From Streptomyces sp. 2114.4 (lineage in GTDB: Bacteria; Actinomycetota; Actinomycetes; Streptomycetales; Streptomycetaceae): a DNA stretch of 64,000 bases. The notes under the pieces were generated by a model, which did no database searches, was not told the origin of the DNA, and was given only the letters and a program-made list of their open reading frames with translations. Where the stretch lies: NCBI RefSeq assembly GCF_900187385.1, contig NZ_FYEY01000001.1:2852001-2916000 (forward strand), given 5' to 3'. Positions 8,815 to 18,720 of this stretch are shown piece after piece (the stretch's first letter is position 1; each line of letters begins with the position of its first letter). Position numbers and translations under genes: made by a program.

Positions 8815-9317
8815 CACGCGAGGTTGTACATCTCCGTCGTGTCACCGAGCGGCGTCGAGCCCTCGTACCGCACCTCGAGACCGGTGAACACCAGCCCCCC
8901 GTCGACCGCCTTCGGGGCGAACAGCCGGAAGGTCGCCGGGAAACCGGCATCCGCACCGCCCCCCGTGGTCTTCTCCACCTGCACCACACCGGCGCCGAAC
9001 GCCTCACGGGCACCGTAGTACTTCCACGAGATCCCGGTCGCCACCGTCCCCGCGTCCCGGCAGGCCAGCGTGATGACATGCGGTTTGGACACCGGCGTGC
9101 CGAAGCCGCAGTCCCGCACCCCCGGCAGGCCGGAGGACGGCTTGGCGTCCTCCTTCACGTCCTGCACCGCCGCCGTCTTCGGCGCGGCGTCCACCGCCGA
9201 CGCACGGTCCGACGCCCGGCCGAACCACACCCCGCCGGCCACCAGCACCGTCACCGCGGCACAGGCCGCCAGCGCGGTACGCGCCCGAAGCCGGCGAGAC
9301 CTCTCGCGGTCGGTCAT
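8814..9317 (-). CDS. Membrane-anchored or secreted hypothetical protein
   Basis: A 167-residue protein not recognised as a named family. A basic N-terminus (DRERSRRLRART) precedes one hydrophobic helix, ALAACAAVTVLVAGGVW, near residues 15-31. The rest should lie outside the membrane and includes two Cys residues near 88 and 107 that could form a disulfide. Its stop overlaps the histidine-kinase start, so it may supply or modulate the kinase signal, as accessory lipoproteins do in other Streptomyces sensor operons. The ATG at 9317 has GGAGG upstream. Confidence 0.8.
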   Translation of the reverse strand: MTDRERSRRLRARTALAACAAVTVLVAGGVWFGRASDRASAVDAAPKTAAVQDVKEDAKPSSGLPGVRDCGFGTPVSKPHVITLACRDAGTVATGISWKYYGAREAFGAGVVQVEKTTGGGADAGFPATFRLFAPKAVDGGLVFTGLEVRYEGSTPLGDTTEMYNLA

Positions 9318-9658
9318 CACGTTCTCCTCCCGGGGACCACGCCCCGTACCCCCAGCCGGCACCCAAGAATGCCGCACCCGGCGGTCCACTCTGCCGCCCC
9401 CCGGACACAGGCTGATTGCCCGGACACTGCGGTGACCACTCGGCTGTGTACCAGTCCTGTAACAAGCCCTGTCACACCCCTGGCGCGAACCCCGCCCCAC
9501 CCCTGCCGGAAGCCGCCCCGCGCACCGGACGGACCGGCCACGCGTGACGAATCTCGCTTCGGCCCTCCTGAGTGGTTTGGAGGGCCGCTCCGCTGCGCAG
9601 ACGCACCTGTCGTATCCCCGCCGCGCACCGCGCGCTGACCGACCGAGAGGACCGCCTC
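9318..9658. other. Divergent intergenic region
   Basis: About 340 bases separate the histidine-kinase operon (minus) and the symporter (plus), so it should hold both promoters. I see no RNA gene or convincing operator. The plus-strand part ends in a GAGAGG ribosome site before the symporter. Confidence 0.6.
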
Positions 9659-11197
9659 GTGCCGACCGGCAGCACCGAAGCCGACCCCGCGCCCGACCAG
9701 GACCGGGACGCGCGAAAGCGCCACCGGGTGCTCTTCCGTGCCGTCGCCCGGCGCAAGAACCCCAAACTGCGGCGCACCGACATCACCGTCACCGACGAGC
9801 GCGTGGTCAAGCGCGCCGTGAAGGCCGCCGCGCTCGGCAACGCCATGGAATGGTTCGACTTCGGGATCTACAGCTACCTCGCGGTCATCATCGGCAACGT
9901 CTTCTTCCCCGGCGGCAGCGACACCACCAAGCTGCTGTCGTCGTTCGCGACCTTCGCGGTGGCGTTCCTCGTACGCCCCCTGGGCGGCGCCTACTTCGGC
10001 CCGCTCGGCGACCGTATCGGCCGCAAGAAGGTCCTCGCCCTCACCATGATCATGATGGCCCTGGGCACCTTCTGCATCGGCCTGATCCCGTCCTACGCCA
10101 CCATCGGCTTCTGGTCCCCGGTCCTGCTCATCCTCTTCCGCCTCATACAGGGCTTCTCCACCGGTGGTGAGTACGGCGGCGCCTCCACCTTCATCGCCGA
10201 GTACGCCCCCGACAAGAAGCGCGGTTTCTACGGCAGCTTCCTGGAGATGGGCACCCTGATCGGGTACACCGGCGCGGCCGGCATCGTGCTGCTGCTCAAC
10301 ACCACCGTCGGCGACGCCGCGATGAACAGCTGGGGCTGGCGCCTGCCCTTCCTGATCGCCGGTCCCCTCGGCCTGGTGGGCCTCTACCTCCGGGTCAAGC
10401 TCGACGAGACCCCCGCCTTCCAGAAGTTCGAGGCCGCCCACACCCACGCCGCCACCGGCTCCGTCGTCGAGGCCGAGGCCGAGTTCTCGCACCTGTCCGA
10501 GAACGCCCCCAGGAAGAAGATCGGCGCGATCTTCGCCCAGCAGTGGCCCACCCTCATCCTGTGCATCGCCCTGGTCGGCGCGTACAACATCACCGACTAC
10601 ATGCTGCTGTCGTACATGCCGACCTACCTGACGGACACCCTCCACTACGAGGAGACCCACGGCCTGCTGATCCTTCTCGGCGCCATGGTCGCCCTGATGT
10701 GCGTCATCAGCACCGTCGGCAAACTGAACGACCGCTACGGCCGCAAGCCCCTCCTGATGACCGGCATGCTCGGCTTCTTCATCACCGCCATCCCGGCCTT
10801 CCTCCTGGTCAATCAGGGCAGCCTCGGCGCGGTCATCGGCGGCATGGCCCTGCTCGGCCTCTGCCTGGTCTGCCTGCTGGGCACCATGTCCGCCGCCCTC
10901 CCCGCCCTCTTCCCCACCAACGTCCGCTACGGCTCCCTCTCCATCGGCTACAACCTGGCCGTCTCCCTCTTCGGCGGCACCACCCCCCTGGTGATCACCG
11001 CCCTGATGGGCGCCTTCCACGGCAACGTCATGGTCCCCGCCTACTACACGATGGGCGCCGCCCTCGTCGGCGTCATCGCCGTGGCCTGCATGAAGGAGAC
11101 CGCGCAGCAGCCCCTCGACGGCTCCCCGCCCTCCGTCGCCACCAAGAAGGAAGCCGTCGAACTCATCGAGGCCCAAACCCCGGAACCACGCTTCTGA
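9659..11197 (+). CDS. MFS metabolite:proton symporter, ProP-like
   Basis: A 512-residue, 12-helix transporter of the metabolite:H+ symporter family. ALGNAMEWFDFGIYSYLAV in helix 1 and the loop PLGGAYFGPLGDRIGRKKVL are family signatures, as are GFSTGGEYGGASTF and the LNDRYGRKPLL loop between halves. The family includes ProP for proline/betaine as well as dicarboxylate and shikimate carriers, so the substrate is uncertain. I chose GTG at 9659 because a GAGAGG site precedes it; the N-terminal 45 residues are hydrophilic. A strong terminator follows. Confidence 0.9.
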   Translation: MPTGSTEADPAPDQDRDARKRHRVLFRAVARRKNPKLRRTDITVTDERVVKRAVKAAALGNAMEWFDFGIYSYLAVIIGNVFFPGGSDTTKLLSSFATFAVAFLVRPLGGAYFGPLGDRIGRKKVLALTMIMMALGTFCIGLIPSYATIGFWSPVLLILFRLIQGFSTGGEYGGASTFIAEYAPDKKRGFYGSFLEMGTLIGYTGAAGIVLLLNTTVGDAAMNSWGWRLPFLIAGPLGLVGLYLRVKLDETPAFQKFEAAHTHAATGSVVEAEAEFSHLSENAPRKKIGAIFAQQWPTLILCIALVGAYNITDYMLLSYMPTYLTDTLHYEETHGLLILLGAMVALMCVISTVGKLNDRYGRKPLLMTGMLGFFITAIPAFLLVNQGSLGAVIGGMALLGLCLVCLLGTMSAALPALFPTNVRYGSLSIGYNLAVSLFGGTTPLVITALMGAFHGNVMVPAYYTMGAALVGVIAVACMKETAQQPLDGSPPSVATKKEAVELIEAQTPEPRF

Positions 11198-11215
11198 CCC
11201 CACACCACACCCCCT

Positions 11216-11256
11216 CCGCGGGCCTCGGGACCCCCCTCCCCGAGGCCCGCGGCCTT
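11216..11256 (+). terminator. Intrinsic terminator after symporter
   Basis: A 14-bp perfect stem (CCGCGGGCCTCGGG with CCCGAGGCCCGCGG) around a 9-base loop, followed by CCTTTTCC. It starts 18 bases after the symporter stop. Confidence 0.85.
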
Positions 11257-11361
11257 TTCCTGCCGCACTTGTCACTACGGCCGTAACCGGCTCCGCGTTC
11301 GATCGTTGTTCTGTTCGAGAGGGCGCGCGGGGGCGGGCTCGGCGCGCGGGACGGGGGAATC

Positions 11362-11985
11362 ATGCCGGTCAAGTACACGCCCGAACGACTCGTGCAGGCC
11401 GCGCGCGCGTCATCTTCATTCGACGACGCCGTGCGATGGTTCGGCGGGACACCGACGCCGGGCAGCAGACGCTATCTGCGCGCAAAGATGCGGGAAGCAA
11501 GGGTCGACACCACACACTTCACAGCCCCCGGCGTACGGCACACCGAGGCCAGACTTCGCGAGCTGGCGGCCTGCTCGCACAGCACTGCCGAGGTCGTACG
11601 CCGCCTCGGCATCAGCCCGGTCGGCGGAAATCAGGCACACATCGGCCGGCGCATCGCCGAACTGGGCATCGACACCTCGCATTTCACCGCTTCGCCCCGC
11701 GAACGCCCCAAGGCCGCCAAGCGCGATCGTCTGGTACTGGGCTCGCCGGCCGACGGCCGCACCGCGGGTGAACGCCTCCGCAAGGGGTTGCTGCGCCAGG
11801 GGGTTCCCGAACGGTGTGTCATGTGTGGCACGGGTGCGCGGTGGAACGGCAAGCCGTTGCGCCTGGAAGTCGATCACCTCAACGGGGACTGGTGGGACAA
11901 CCGCCCGGCCAACTTGCGCTTGCTGTGCCCCAACTGCCACACCGTGACCGACACTTATCGCGGCCGCAAGCCGCGGCGGAAGTGA
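11362..11985 (+). CDS. HNH endonuclease-like protein with two N-terminal modules
   Basis: A 207-residue protein. The C-terminal HNH domain has CVMCGTG near residue 154, LEVDHLNGDWWDNRPANLRL (catalytic H and N) near 170-190 and CPNCH near 193, giving a zinc-binding treble-clef nuclease. Before it, two modules of about 55 residues end in VDTTHFT and GIDTSHFT; they resemble helix-turn-helix-like targeting repeats of actinobacterial HNH proteins. The next gene, 10 bases downstream, is a paralogue with three modules. Possible homing or defence nuclease; no partner system is visible. Confidence 0.85.
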   Translation: MPVKYTPERLVQAARASSSFDDAVRWFGGTPTPGSRRYLRAKMREARVDTTHFTAPGVRHTEARLRELAACSHSTAEVVRRLGISPVGGNQAHIGRRIAELGIDTSHFTASPRERPKAAKRDRLVLGSPADGRTAGERLRKGLLRQGVPERCVMCGTGARWNGKPLRLEVDHLNGDWWDNRPANLRLLCPNCHTVTDTYRGRKPRRK

Positions 11986-11995
11986 CGGCCTGCCC

Positions 11996-12862
11996 ATGGC
12001 CCGGCGCCTCGCCTACACCCGCGACGTGCTGACGCGTACGGCCGCTGCCTCCACCAGCCTGGTCGACATGCTGCGTCGGCTCGGAGCACCCATGGGCAGC
12101 GGTCCACGCAGATACCTACGCGACCGGCTGCGGCACTATGGCATCGACACCACGCACTTCGTCGACGAACCGCTCCCCCGCCGTGAGCCGCGTTCGTACA
12201 CCGAGGCACTGCTCAAGGAAGCCGCCGCGCAATCCCACAGCATCCGGGAAATGATGGAGTACATGGAGGTGCCGCCGTACGACAGCGCGTACACCCACCT
12301 CCGCAGGAAGCTGGATCAATTCGGCATCGAGACCTCCCACTTCACCCCTCGCAGGCCTGGCTCCTCCCTGCTCCCACGCGGAGACCTGGAAAGCGCCGTG
12401 GCCTCCGCACAGAGTCTCGCCGGAGTCCTCGCCGGCCTCGGCCGGACCGACAACGGCACATCGCGAAGAGCCGTGAAACGCAGCATCGAGGCATACGGCC
12501 TGTCGACCGGGCACTTCACCGGTCAGGGCCACAGACGGGGGCTCCCTTCCCCGGCCCGGAAGTCCGCCGACACCATCCTGCGGCGAAGCGAGCCGGGTTC
12601 ACGACGCGAGAGGACGACGTTCTTACGCCGCGCCCTCGATGAGAAGAACGTTCCCCGGCAGTGCACGGAGTGCGGTCTCGGGGACACCTGGCAGGGCAGG
12701 CGGCTCGTCCTGGAGATCGACCACATCAACGGTGACCGGCTGGACAACCGTCTGGAGAACCTTCGCTATCTGTGTCCCTCGTGCCACAGCCAGACGAGGT
12801 CTTTCTCCTCCCGGTCGGCGCACTCGGCCATCCCCGCACAGCCGCCCGCCGAGGCACAGTAG
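11996..12862 (+). CDS. HNH endonuclease-like protein with three N-terminal modules
   Basis: A 288-residue paralogue of the preceding gene. Three modules end in GIDTTHFVD (about residue 50), GIETSHFTP (about 110) and GLSTGHFTG (about 170). The HNH core has CTECGLGDTWQG near 222, LEIDHINGDRLDNRLENLRY near 240-260 and CPSCHSQ near 263. It starts 10 bases after the first HNH stop, so co-expression is likely. It ends 11 bases before the UAG-anticodon tRNA, which may be its target or simply a neighbour. Catalytic residues look intact. Confidence 0.85.
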   Translation: MARRLAYTRDVLTRTAAASTSLVDMLRRLGAPMGSGPRRYLRDRLRHYGIDTTHFVDEPLPRREPRSYTEALLKEAAAQSHSIREMMEYMEVPPYDSAYTHLRRKLDQFGIETSHFTPRRPGSSLLPRGDLESAVASAQSLAGVLAGLGRTDNGTSRRAVKRSIEAYGLSTGHFTGQGHRRGLPSPARKSADTILRRSEPGSRRERTTFLRRALDEKNVPRQCTECGLGDTWQGRRLVLEIDHINGDRLDNRLENLRYLCPSCHSQTRSFSSRSAHSAIPAQPPAEAQ

Positions 12863-12873
12863 GGTAGGCGCGC

Positions 12874-12948
12874 GGGCCCGTACCCCAGCTGGCAAGAGGG
12901 CGCCGGTTTAGGTCCGGTGTGTCGTGGGTTCGAATCCCACCGGGCCCA
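12874..12948 (+). tRNA. tRNA with anticodon UAG (Leu CUA) but short variable region
   Basis: Acceptor stem GGGCCCG pairs with CGGGCCC, and the T arm is GTGGG-TTCGAAT-CCCAC. The anticodon stem GCCGG/CCGGT (one G-U pair) closes the loop TTTAGGT, giving anticodon TAG, which reads the Leu codon CUA. Only about five bases (12919-12923) separate the anticodon and T stems, whereas bacterial tRNA-Leu has a long variable arm. The D stem has only three good pairs. Position 73 is A, as in Leu tRNAs; CC follows and CCA is not fully encoded. Confidence 0.8.
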
Positions 12949-12959
12949 CCTACGAATAC

Positions 12960-12990
12960 GGCCTCCCCGTCGGACGGGGAGGCCGCTTTC
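12960..12990. terminator. Terminator between tRNA and rdgB
   Basis: GGCCTCCCCGTC pairs with GACGGGGAGGCC and is followed by GCTTTC on the plus strand. It probably ends the tRNA transcript and may also serve the convergent rdgB. Confidence 0.7.
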
Positions 12991-13013
12991 GTGCCCAGCA
13001 GTCGGCTGCCGCC

Positions 13014-13649
13014 TCAGCCCAGCAACTCCCGCACCACCGGTGTCAGCGCCCGGAACGCCTGGCCGCGGTGGCTGATGGCGTTCTTCTCGGCGGGGGGCAG
13101 TTCGGCGCAGGTACGGGTGTGGCCGAGGGGCTGGAGGATGGGGTCGTAGCCGAAGCCGCCGGTGCCGGAAGGGGTGTGGCGGAGGGTGCCTTCGAGCTTG
13201 CCCTCGACGACGCGCTCGGTGCCGTCGGGGAGCGCGAGGGCCGCGGCGCAGAAGAAGTGGGCGGCGCGGTGTTCGTCGGCGATGTCGGACAGCTGGGCGA
13301 GGAGCAGGGCGAGGTTGGCCTGATCGTCGCCGTGGGTGCCCGACCAGCGCGCGGAGAAGATGCCGGGGGCGCCGCCGAGGACGTCGACGCACAGGCCGGA
13401 GTCGTCGGCGACGGCGGGGTGGCCGGTGGCCTGGGCAAGGGCATGGGCCTTGAGGAGGGCGTTCTCGGCGAAGGTGACGCCGGTTTCCTTGACGTCGGGG
13501 ATCTCGGGATAGGCGTCGGCGCCGACAAGGTCCACATCGAGGTCGGCGGTCTCCAGGATGGCCCGGAGTTCGGTGACCTTGCCGGCGTTGCGGGTGGCGA
13601 GGATGAGGCGACGGGGGGCTGCGGAGTGTCCACCGGTGTGAGGCTGCAT
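13014..13649 (-). CDS. rdgB: XTP/dITP diphosphatase (RdgB/HAM1)
   Basis: A 211-residue house-cleaning enzyme that hydrolyses dITP, ITP and XTP to monophosphates so they are not built into nucleic acids. LILATRNAGKVTELRAIL opens the fold (the conserved NxxK motif), VADDSGLCVDVLGGAPGIFS is the catalytic Asp motif, and GTGGFGYDPIL and HRGQAFRAL are further hallmarks. Length is normal for the family. It shares a direction with rph further upstream, an arrangement often seen in actinobacteria. The first 10 residues are poorly conserved, so the start could be slightly internal. Confidence 0.95.
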   Translation of the reverse strand: MQPHTGGHSAAPRRLILATRNAGKVTELRAILETADLDVDLVGADAYPEIPDVKETGVTFAENALLKAHALAQATGHPAVADDSGLCVDVLGGAPGIFSARWSGTHGDDQANLALLLAQLSDIADEHRAAHFFCAAALALPDGTERVVEGKLEGTLRHTPSGTGGFGYDPILQPLGHTRTCAELPPAEKNAISHRGQAFRALTPVVRELLG

Positions 13650-13658
13650 GGGCAGTGA

Positions 13659-14066
13659 TTATCCCGGTGTGCAGATCCTCGTCATGTCATGGGCCCCGTC
13701 GACGATCGGCTGTATGTCCGGGGCCTTGTTGTTGTCGAGGTCCTTGCGGGCGGCCTTGATGCCGTTGTTCGTCTTGTCGACGGCCTTGGACAGCTCGGGG
13801 TCGTTGGCTTCCTTGCTCAGCTTCCGCAGGTTGGTGTCGATGTTGTCGAGGGCCTGCTCGGCCTTCTGCGGGTCGGTGAGGGAGTTGTCCGCGGCCTGCT
13901 GGAGCTTGTCGACGGCGTTGACGACGGAGGTGGCGGTCTTGGCGCAGTCCATGGCCTTCTGGACCGCCCCGCAGGAGGAGAGCAGCGGTATCGCGAGGCT
14001 CGCGACGGCTAACGCGGCGGCTGCGGTGGCGGCGGGGCGACGGTGCCGGCGGGTGCGCGGGGCCAT
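13659..14066 (-). CDS. Small lipoprotein
   Basis: A 135-residue exported lipoprotein: an arginine-rich N-region, the hydrophobic core AATAAAALAVASLAIPLL, and the lipobox LLSSC with the acylated Cys near residue 32. The mature part is mostly predicted helix, rich in Lys, Asp and Asn, with spaced Leu, plus three further Cys. It lies between rdgB and a short membrane-protein gene on the same strand. I do not recognise a family with a known function. Confidence 0.8.
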   Translation of the reverse strand: MAPRTRRHRRPAATAAAALAVASLAIPLLSSCGAVQKAMDCAKTATSVVNAVDKLQQAADNSLTDPQKAEQALDNIDTNLRKLSKEANDPELSKAVDKTNNGIKAARKDLDNNKAPDIQPIVDGAHDMTRICTPG

Positions 14067-14154
14067 GGTGCGGTTCCTTCCCTCGGGTCATGCTCGGGCA
14101 AAGGAAGAAACGCGGGGTGGGGCCGTTTGGTTGCCCGGACACCGGTGCCGGGGG

Positions 14155-14298
14155 TCAGATGAGCCCGGTCTGGGTGAGCAGCATGGCGAGGACGACGACG
14201 AGGGTCCAGCCGAGGAGGTGCTCCAGGAGCCGGGAGTCGTCCTGGGGCCCGCCGGTGCGGGGGCGGACGCGGGGCGCGGTCGCGGCAGTTGTGGGCAT
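14155..14298 (-). CDS. Small single-span membrane protein
   Basis: A 47-residue protein: a hydrophilic N-terminus and one C-terminal helix, LLGWTLVVVLAMLLTQTGLI. The ATG at 14298 is preceded by GGTGGAG. It sits between the lipoprotein and rph genes on the same strand. Short proteins of this kind are frequent in Streptomyces; function unknown. The longer in-frame start at 14364 lacks support. Confidence 0.6.
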   Translation of the reverse strand: MPTTAATAPRVRPRTGGPQDDSRLLEHLLGWTLVVVLAMLLTQTGLI

Positions 14299-14414
14299 GG
14301 CTCCACCATGCGACGGCCGCGGGGGCCTTTTCCAGAGAGGGACGCCCCATGAGAAAAGCCTCACAGGGGCGCACAGGGGGAGGATGCGGGGCCTCCCCCT
14401 GTGGCGCGGTGGTT

Positions 14415-14525
14415 CACGCGGCGGGCCCGCTCAGCCGGCAGGCCCGCTCAGGCGGCAGGCCCGTCAGCCGGCGGCCCGCTCAGGCGGCGGGCCGCTCAGG
14501 CGGCGGGCCGCTCAGGCGGCGGGCC
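14415..14525. repeat. Short tandem repeats downstream of rph
   Basis: Degenerate repeats of 14-19 bases built on GGCGGGCCGCTCAGGC, about six copies, beginning 7 bases past the rph stop. The last three copies are almost exact. GGCGGGCC-type cores can pair with neighbouring copies, so it may act as a processing or termination element, or simply be replication slippage. Confidence 0.7.
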
Positions 14526-14531
14526 GCCCCC

Positions 14532-15263
<732 letters not shown>

Positions 15264-15360
15264 GGCGTAGACCCTATCGGGAATGGCGAGGGCCCCACTC
15301 CGGGGCGGTGAACGTCCGGGGCGGGGCCTTCGGGAGCGGCCTGGCGGCCGGCTCGTCAGC

Positions 15361-15594
15361 TCACATCATGTCTTCGATCTCGGCGGCGATGGGGTCGGCG
15401 TCGGTGCCGATGACGACCTGGATCGCGGTGCCCATCTTGACGACGCCGTGGGCGCCGGCGGCCTTGAGGGCGGCCTCGTCGACGAGGGAGGAGTCGACGA
15501 CCTCGGTGCGGAGGCGGGTGATGCAGCCCTCGACCTCCTCGATGTTGTCGAGTCCGCCGAGCCCGGCGACGATCTTCTCAGCCTTGCTGGCCAT
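15361..15594 (-). CDS. nagF: PTS EIIB subunit (glucose/GlcNAc family)
   Basis: A 77-residue phosphocarrier that passes phosphate from EIIA to the sugar bound by [16 protein letters not shown] contains the phosphorylated Cys near residue 24, followed by [20 protein letters not shown]. Two EIIC genes lie immediately on the other side, matching the split GlcNAc system NagF-NagE that I recall from S. coelicolor. The ATG at 15594 is chosen because the upstream extension is not conserved. The DasR-like site at 15743-15760 is in the shared divergent promoter region. Confidence 0.9.
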   Translation of the reverse strand: MASKAEKIVAGLGGLDNIEEVEGCITRLRTEVVDSSLVDEAALKAAGAHGVVKMGTAIQVVIGTDADPIAAEIEDMM

Positions 15595-15742
15595 GTCCAC
15601 TCCTGCTTGTCTCGGCCGCCGGCGGTTGCGCCGTGCGGTTTTCACACCGTAACGCACGTTCAGCCCAACAATATGGGCGTTTGTCCACGGTCTCGCGAAG
15701 GATGGCGATCACCGGAGTGCGCACCGGAACGGTCCGCACCAC

Positions 15743-15760
15743 GAGTGGTCTACACCACCA
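15743..15760. promoter_or_regulatory. DasR-type operator (dre) between nagF and first EIIC
   Basis: GTGGTCTACACCAC is a near-perfect inverted repeat matching the dre consensus of the GntR-family GlcNAc regulator DasR. It lies 58 bases before the EIIC start and about 150 before the divergent EIIB, so it may control both. Confidence 0.8.
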
Positions 15761-15815
15761 GTATGCGGCAAGCACGAGGCCGGTTGCCGACGGGCCGACT
15801 GCCGGGAGGACACGG

Positions 15816-17129
15816 ATGAGTTCGGACGCAGCGGCGGCGGCACCGGGGAAGAAGCGGGCGCAGAATCTCTTCCAGGGTCTGCAGAAGATGGGGCGCAGTC
15901 TGCAGTTGCCGATTGCCGTCCTGCCCGCTGCGGGAATTCTCAACCGTCTCGGCCAGCCGGATGTGTTCGGCGCGGACGGGCTGGGCTGGGACGCCGTCGG
16001 CAAGGTGTTCGCGGCCGCGGGCGGTGCGCTGCTGGATTCGGGGCTCGGGCTGCCGCTGCTGTTCTGCATCGGTGTGGCGATCGGCATGGCCAAGAAGGCG
16101 GACGGCTCGACGGCGCTGGCCGCGGTGACCGGATTCCTCGTCTACTTCTCGGTCATGCACGCGTTTCCGGCGGGCTGCGCCGCGGGCCAGACGTACACCC
16201 AGGCGGGCCTGTGGAGCGGGGTGTGCGTGGACCGGAAGCTGACGGTGACGCAGGCGTCCTTCCAGAATCCGGGGGTGTTCGGCGGCATCGTCATGGGGTT
16301 TCTGTCCGCCTGGCTCTGGCAGCGCTTTCACCGGGTCAAGCTGGTGGACTGGCTGGGGTTCTTCAACGGCCGCCGGCTGGTCCCGATCATCATGGCCTTC
16401 GTGGGCCTGGTGTTCGCGGTGCTGTGCCTGTTCGTCTGGCAGCCGATCGGTGATGCGCTGACGAGCTTCAGCCAATGGCTGACGGGCCTGGGGGCGTGGG
16501 GTGCGGGGATCTTCGGTGTCGCCAACCGCGCGCTGCTGGTGATCGGCCTGCACCAGTTCCTGAACACGTTCGTCTGGTTCCAGTTCGGCAGTTTCACCAA
16601 GCCGGACGGCACGGTCGTCCACGGTGACATCAACCGGTTCCTGGCGGGCGATCCGACGGCGGGGCAGTTCACCACCGGGTTCTTCCCGATCATGATGTTC
16701 GCGCTGCCGGCCGCGGCGCTGGCGATCGCGCACTGCGCCAAGCCGCACCGCCGCAAGGAGATCGCGGGCATGATGCTGTCGGTCGGCCTGACGTCGTTCG
16801 TGACGGGTGTGACCGAGCCGATCGAGTACTCCTTCCTCTTCGTGGCGCCGGCGCTGTACGCGATCCATGCCGTGCTGACGGGTGTGTCGATGGCGGTGAG
16901 CTGGGCGCTGGGGGTGCACGACAGCTTCAGCTTTTCGGCCGGCCTGATCGACTACGTCATCAACTGGGGGCTGGCGACCAAGCCCTGGCTGATCATCCCC
17001 ATCGGACTGTGCTTCGCGGTGGTCTACTACACCCTCTTCCGTTTCGTGATCACGAAATTCCGTCTGCCGACGCCCGGCCGGGAGCCGGATGAGGTGGGGG
17101 ACGCGATGGAGCGGGAGAACGTGAAGTAG
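15816..17129 (+). CDS. PTS EIIC subunit, GlcNAc-type permease 1
   Basis: A 437-residue membrane permease of the glucose superfamily that imports and phosphorylates sugar together with EIIB. GRSLQLPIAVLPAAGILNRL near residue 30, GIAIGMAKK-type DGSTALAAVTGFLVYF near 100, and the substrate motif GVTEPIEYSFLFVAP near 335 are typical. It lacks fused EIIA or EIIB domains, in keeping with a split system. The ATG at 15816 has GGGAGGA upstream. A second, similar EIIC follows; both probably share NagF. In S. coelicolor the pair is called nagE1/nagE2. Confidence 0.9.
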   Translation: MSSDAAAAAPGKKRAQNLFQGLQKMGRSLQLPIAVLPAAGILNRLGQPDVFGADGLGWDAVGKVFAAAGGALLDSGLGLPLLFCIGVAIGMAKKADGSTALAAVTGFLVYFSVMHAFPAGCAAGQTYTQAGLWSGVCVDRKLTVTQASFQNPGVFGGIVMGFLSAWLWQRFHRVKLVDWLGFFNGRRLVPIIMAFVGLVFAVLCLFVWQPIGDALTSFSQWLTGLGAWGAGIFGVANRALLVIGLHQFLNTFVWFQFGSFTKPDGTVVHGDINRFLAGDPTAGQFTTGFFPIMMFALPAAALAIAHCAKPHRRKEIAGMMLSVGLTSFVTGVTEPIEYSFLFVAPALYAIHAVLTGVSMAVSWALGVHDSFSFSAGLIDYVINWGLATKPWLIIPIGLCFAVVYYTLFRFVITKFRLPTPGREPDEVGDAMERENVK

Positions 17130-17146
17130 GGGGAGGACGGGGGCGG

Positions 17147-17173
17147 GGCAGGCGCGGAAAGCGCCTGCCTTTT
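17147..17173 (+). terminator. Terminator between the two EIIC genes
   Basis: GGCAGGCGC and GCGCCTGCC form a 9-bp stem around GGAAA, followed by TTTT. It separates the two EIIC genes, so the second has its own promoter. Confidence 0.85.
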
Positions 17174-17198
17174 CCGCTGCCCGGGGGCCGGTGCTCAT

Positions 17199-17297
17199 GT
17201 GGTCCACACCACTTGGAAGAATGGATTCCTTTATGTCAGGTCTACGTGCTAAGAATGGTCTAAACCACTAGTGGTGTAGACCAAGGTGTAGACCAAA
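17199..17297. promoter_or_regulatory. Cluster of four DasR-type sites before nagE2
   Basis: Four dre-like repeats are visible: GTGGTCCACACCAC (17199-17212), ATGGTCTAAACCACT (17255-17269), GTGGTGTAGACCAA (17271-17284) and AGGTGTAGACCAAA (17284-17297). The last three abut, and the cluster ends 49 bases before the ATG. The arrangement predicts tight DasR repression, relieved by GlcNAc-derived phosphosugars. Confidence 0.8.
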
Positions 17298-17345
17298 CGC
17301 GGGCCGTCCCCCCTTTTGAGTGCCCGCCTCACCAGGAGGAATCCG

Positions 17346-18617
<1,272 letters not shown>

Positions 18618-18653
18618 TCCGCCACCGCCCGACGGCGGTCGCGCAGACGGCTG

Positions 18654-18690
18654 AGGCCCCCGGAATCCCAACGGTTCCGGGGGCCTTCCC
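18654..18690. terminator. Bidirectional terminator after nagE2
   Basis: AGGCCCCCGGAA pairs with TTCCGGGGGCCT, followed by TCCCCC, in the gap between convergent nagE2 and the metallo-hydrolase gene. Confidence 0.8.
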
Positions 18691-18720
18691 CCATGCGGGG
18701 GGACGCACCCTGCGTGCGGC

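Noticed and set aside
9317..11275. Very long antisense ORF over the symporter
   Set aside because: Shadow frame typical of high-GC third positions; the symporter has clear motifs.
11253..11361. Possible CRISPR or integrase remnant near the HNH genes
   Set aside because: No spaced repeats and no recombinase motif were found.
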